Shown here: piece after piece, positions 62,802-64,000 of the stretch
Layout: each line of letters opens with the position of its first letter
Numbering within the stretch: position 1 is the stretch's first letter
NCBI GenBank assembly: GCA_023443515.1
Contig: JAEZUC010000026.1
Span: 31,598 to 95,597, forward strand
Direction: 5' to 3'
DNA length: 64,000 bases
From: Bacillota bacterium
GTDB lineage: Bacteria > Bacillota > Clostridia > Acetivibrionales > DSM-1351
Program-made: the position numbers and the translations under genes
Notes under the pieces: generated by a model
What the model saw: the letters and a program-made list of their open reading frames with translations, nothing else
Databases searched by the model: none
Told to the model about the DNA's origin: nothing

Positions 62802-64000
62802 TTAAATTTCATCAGGGCCCGCTATCCTGCCCGCTACTGCAGACGCCGCGGCTACTGCCGGACTTGCAAGATAAACCTCACTTTCGGGATGTCCCATGCG
62901 CCCTACAAAGTTTCTGTTTGTAGTCGCAACTGCTCTCTCTCCCTTTGCAAGTATGCCCATATGACCTCCAAGACATGGGCCGCAGGTAGGTGTGCTTACA
63001 GCAGCTCCCGCATCTATAAATATGTCAAACAGACCCTCGTTCATAGCCTGCTTCCATATCTTTTGAGTAGCAGGAATGATAATACATCTTACATTGTCGC
63101 TGACCTTTTTTCCTTTTAAAACGTCTGCCGCTATTCTCATATCTTCTATACGTCCATTTGTACATGATCCGATTACAACCTGATCGATTTTAATATCACC
63201 AACATTGTCAATGGTACGTGCATTTTCAGGAAGATGAGGGAATGCAACCGTTGGCTTTATTTCAGCAAGATCTATTTCATAAACTTCCGAATATTCAGCC
63301 TCCTCGTCAGCCTTGTACACGGTATATGCTCTGATGGAATGTTCCTTCACGTATTCAACTGTTTTTTCATCCACCTCAAATATCCCGTTTTTCGCACCGG
63401 CTTCTATAGCCATATTTGCCATTGAGAATCTGTCGTCCATTGAAAGAGCGTTTACTCCATCCCCTGTAAACTCCATTGATTTGTAAAGTGCTCCGTCAAC
63501 ACCTATCATTCCTATAATATGAAGGATAACATCCTTTCCTCCAACCCACTTTTGCGGCTTACCTTTTAGAACGAACTTAATTGCTTCAGGAACCTTGAAC
63601 CAGGCTTCTCCTGTTGCCATTCCCGCTGCCATATCGGTACTGCCTACACCTGTTGAGAAAGCACCAAGTGCTCCGTAAGTACATGTGTGGGAATCAGCCC
63701 CAATAACCACATCCCCCGGTACCACAAGGCCTTTTTCCGGCAGCAGTGCATGTTCAACTCCCATTTGTCCGACTTCAAAGAAGTTTACTATTTCCATTCT
63801 TTTTGAAAACTCCCTGCAAAGCTTTACCTGTTCTGCAGATTTGATATCCTTATTGGGAGTAAAGTGGTCAGGCACTATGGCTATCTTATTTTTATCAAAT
63901 ACTTTATCCAGACCGATTTTATCAAACTCCTTGATAGCTACGGGAGATGTTATATCGTTCCCCAGAACCATATCAAGTTTAGCCTTTATCAATTGCCCGG
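62802..64000 (-). CDS. leuC: 3-isopropylmalate dehydratase, large subunit, 5' end cut by the window
   Basis: About 399 residues of LeuC are present. The frame continues through the window end with GQLIKAKLDMVLGND, so about 20 residues are missing at the N-terminus. The [4Fe-4S] cysteines are seen in GSCTNGRIEDM and PTCGPCLGGHMG, and ADSHTCTYGALGAFSTGVGSTD is typical. It isomerises isopropylmalate together with LeuD. A leader, T-box or leuA, if any, lies outside. Confidence 0.95.
   Translation of the reverse strand, partial: GQLIKAKLDMVLGNDITSPVAIKEFDKIGLDKVFDKNKIAIVPDHFTPNKDIKSAEQVKLCREFSKRMEIVNFFEVGQMGVEHALLPEKGLVVPGDVVIGADSHTCTYGALGAFSTGVGSTDMAAGMATGEAWFKVPEAIKFVLKGKPQKWVGGKDVILHIIGMIGVDGALYKSMEFTGDGVNALSMDDRFSMANMAIEAGAKNGIFEVDEKTVEYVKEHSIRAYTVYKADEEAEYSEVYEIDLAEIKPTVAFPHLPENARTIDNVGDIKIDQVVIGSCTNGRIEDMRIAADVLKGKKVSDNVRCIIIPATQKIWKQAMNEGLFDIFIDAGAAVSTPTCGPCLGGHMGILAKGERAVATTNRNFVGRMGHPESEVYLASPAVAAASAVAGRIAGPDEI

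Noticed and set aside
1..64000. tRNA, rRNA, CRISPR, insertion sequences, riboswitches
   Set aside because: Reading both strands I saw no cloverleaf-like gene, no repeat-spacer series, no transposase or terminal repeats, and no leader that I could match to a known riboswitch class. A covariance-model search would be decisive and was not possible here.

Overview
The window is AT-rich, and its ribosome binding sites are mostly strong GGAGG types. The gene content is that of an anaerobic plant-fibre-degrading clostridium: YesMN-type two-component systems, LplABC-type sugar importers, xylan and glucuronate enzymes, Rex-type redox control, and a probable Re-type citrate synthase. My best guess is the Ruminiclostridium (Clostridium cellulolyticum / papyrosolvens) group. 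That is inferred from content and was not checked by search. Most genes lie on the minus strand. I see no rRNA, tRNA, insertion sequence, CRISPR array or prophage.

Region 1 (1-6036) is the conserved Firmicutes housekeeping block: rsmI (only its 5' end), a tRNA methyltransferase, a 56-residue 2[4Fe-4S] ferredoxin with its own promoter and terminator, ricT (yaaT), holB, yaaR, yaaQ/darA, tmk and a yaaO-like PLP decarboxylase.

Region 2 (6200-33532) is a carbohydrate-uptake island. It holds a GH2 beta-galactosidase and a cytoplasmic GH10 xylanase at the end of a binding protein-permease-permease operon. It also has two more CUT1 importers, two YesM-type kinases, three YesN-type response regulators, a membrane-bound AraC regulator, and a polysaccharide deacetylase without a signal peptide. 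Reading this as import and cytoplasmic processing of decorated xylo-oligosaccharides (aldouronates) fits the enzymes but is inference for the individual transporters.

Region 3 (33622-41321) carries a TldE/TldD pair. Next to it is the GH67 alpha-glucuronidase - uxuA - uxuB operon, which has a clear promoter and a leader dyad.

Region 4 (41405-50906) covers central and storage metabolism: malic enzyme under a near-perfect Rex operator, L-lactate dehydrogenase, coaX, a disordered Arg/Asn-rich protein, birA, an unknown gene, and a cyanophycin synthetase/cyanophycinase operon.

Region 5 (51064-64000) is mixed: a VanY-like carboxypeptidase, an AraC regulator, an isochorismatase-like hydrolase, a DMT permease, a probable Re-citrate synthase, an unusual AMP-ligase plus PLP-decarboxylase pair downstream of gap, a GNAT acetyltransferase, and leuC-leuD-leuB (leuC cut by the window end).

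Where a strong Shine-Dalgarno site contradicted the longest reading frame, the shorter start is given and the reason stated. Family assignments come from motifs read by eye; no database search was run.
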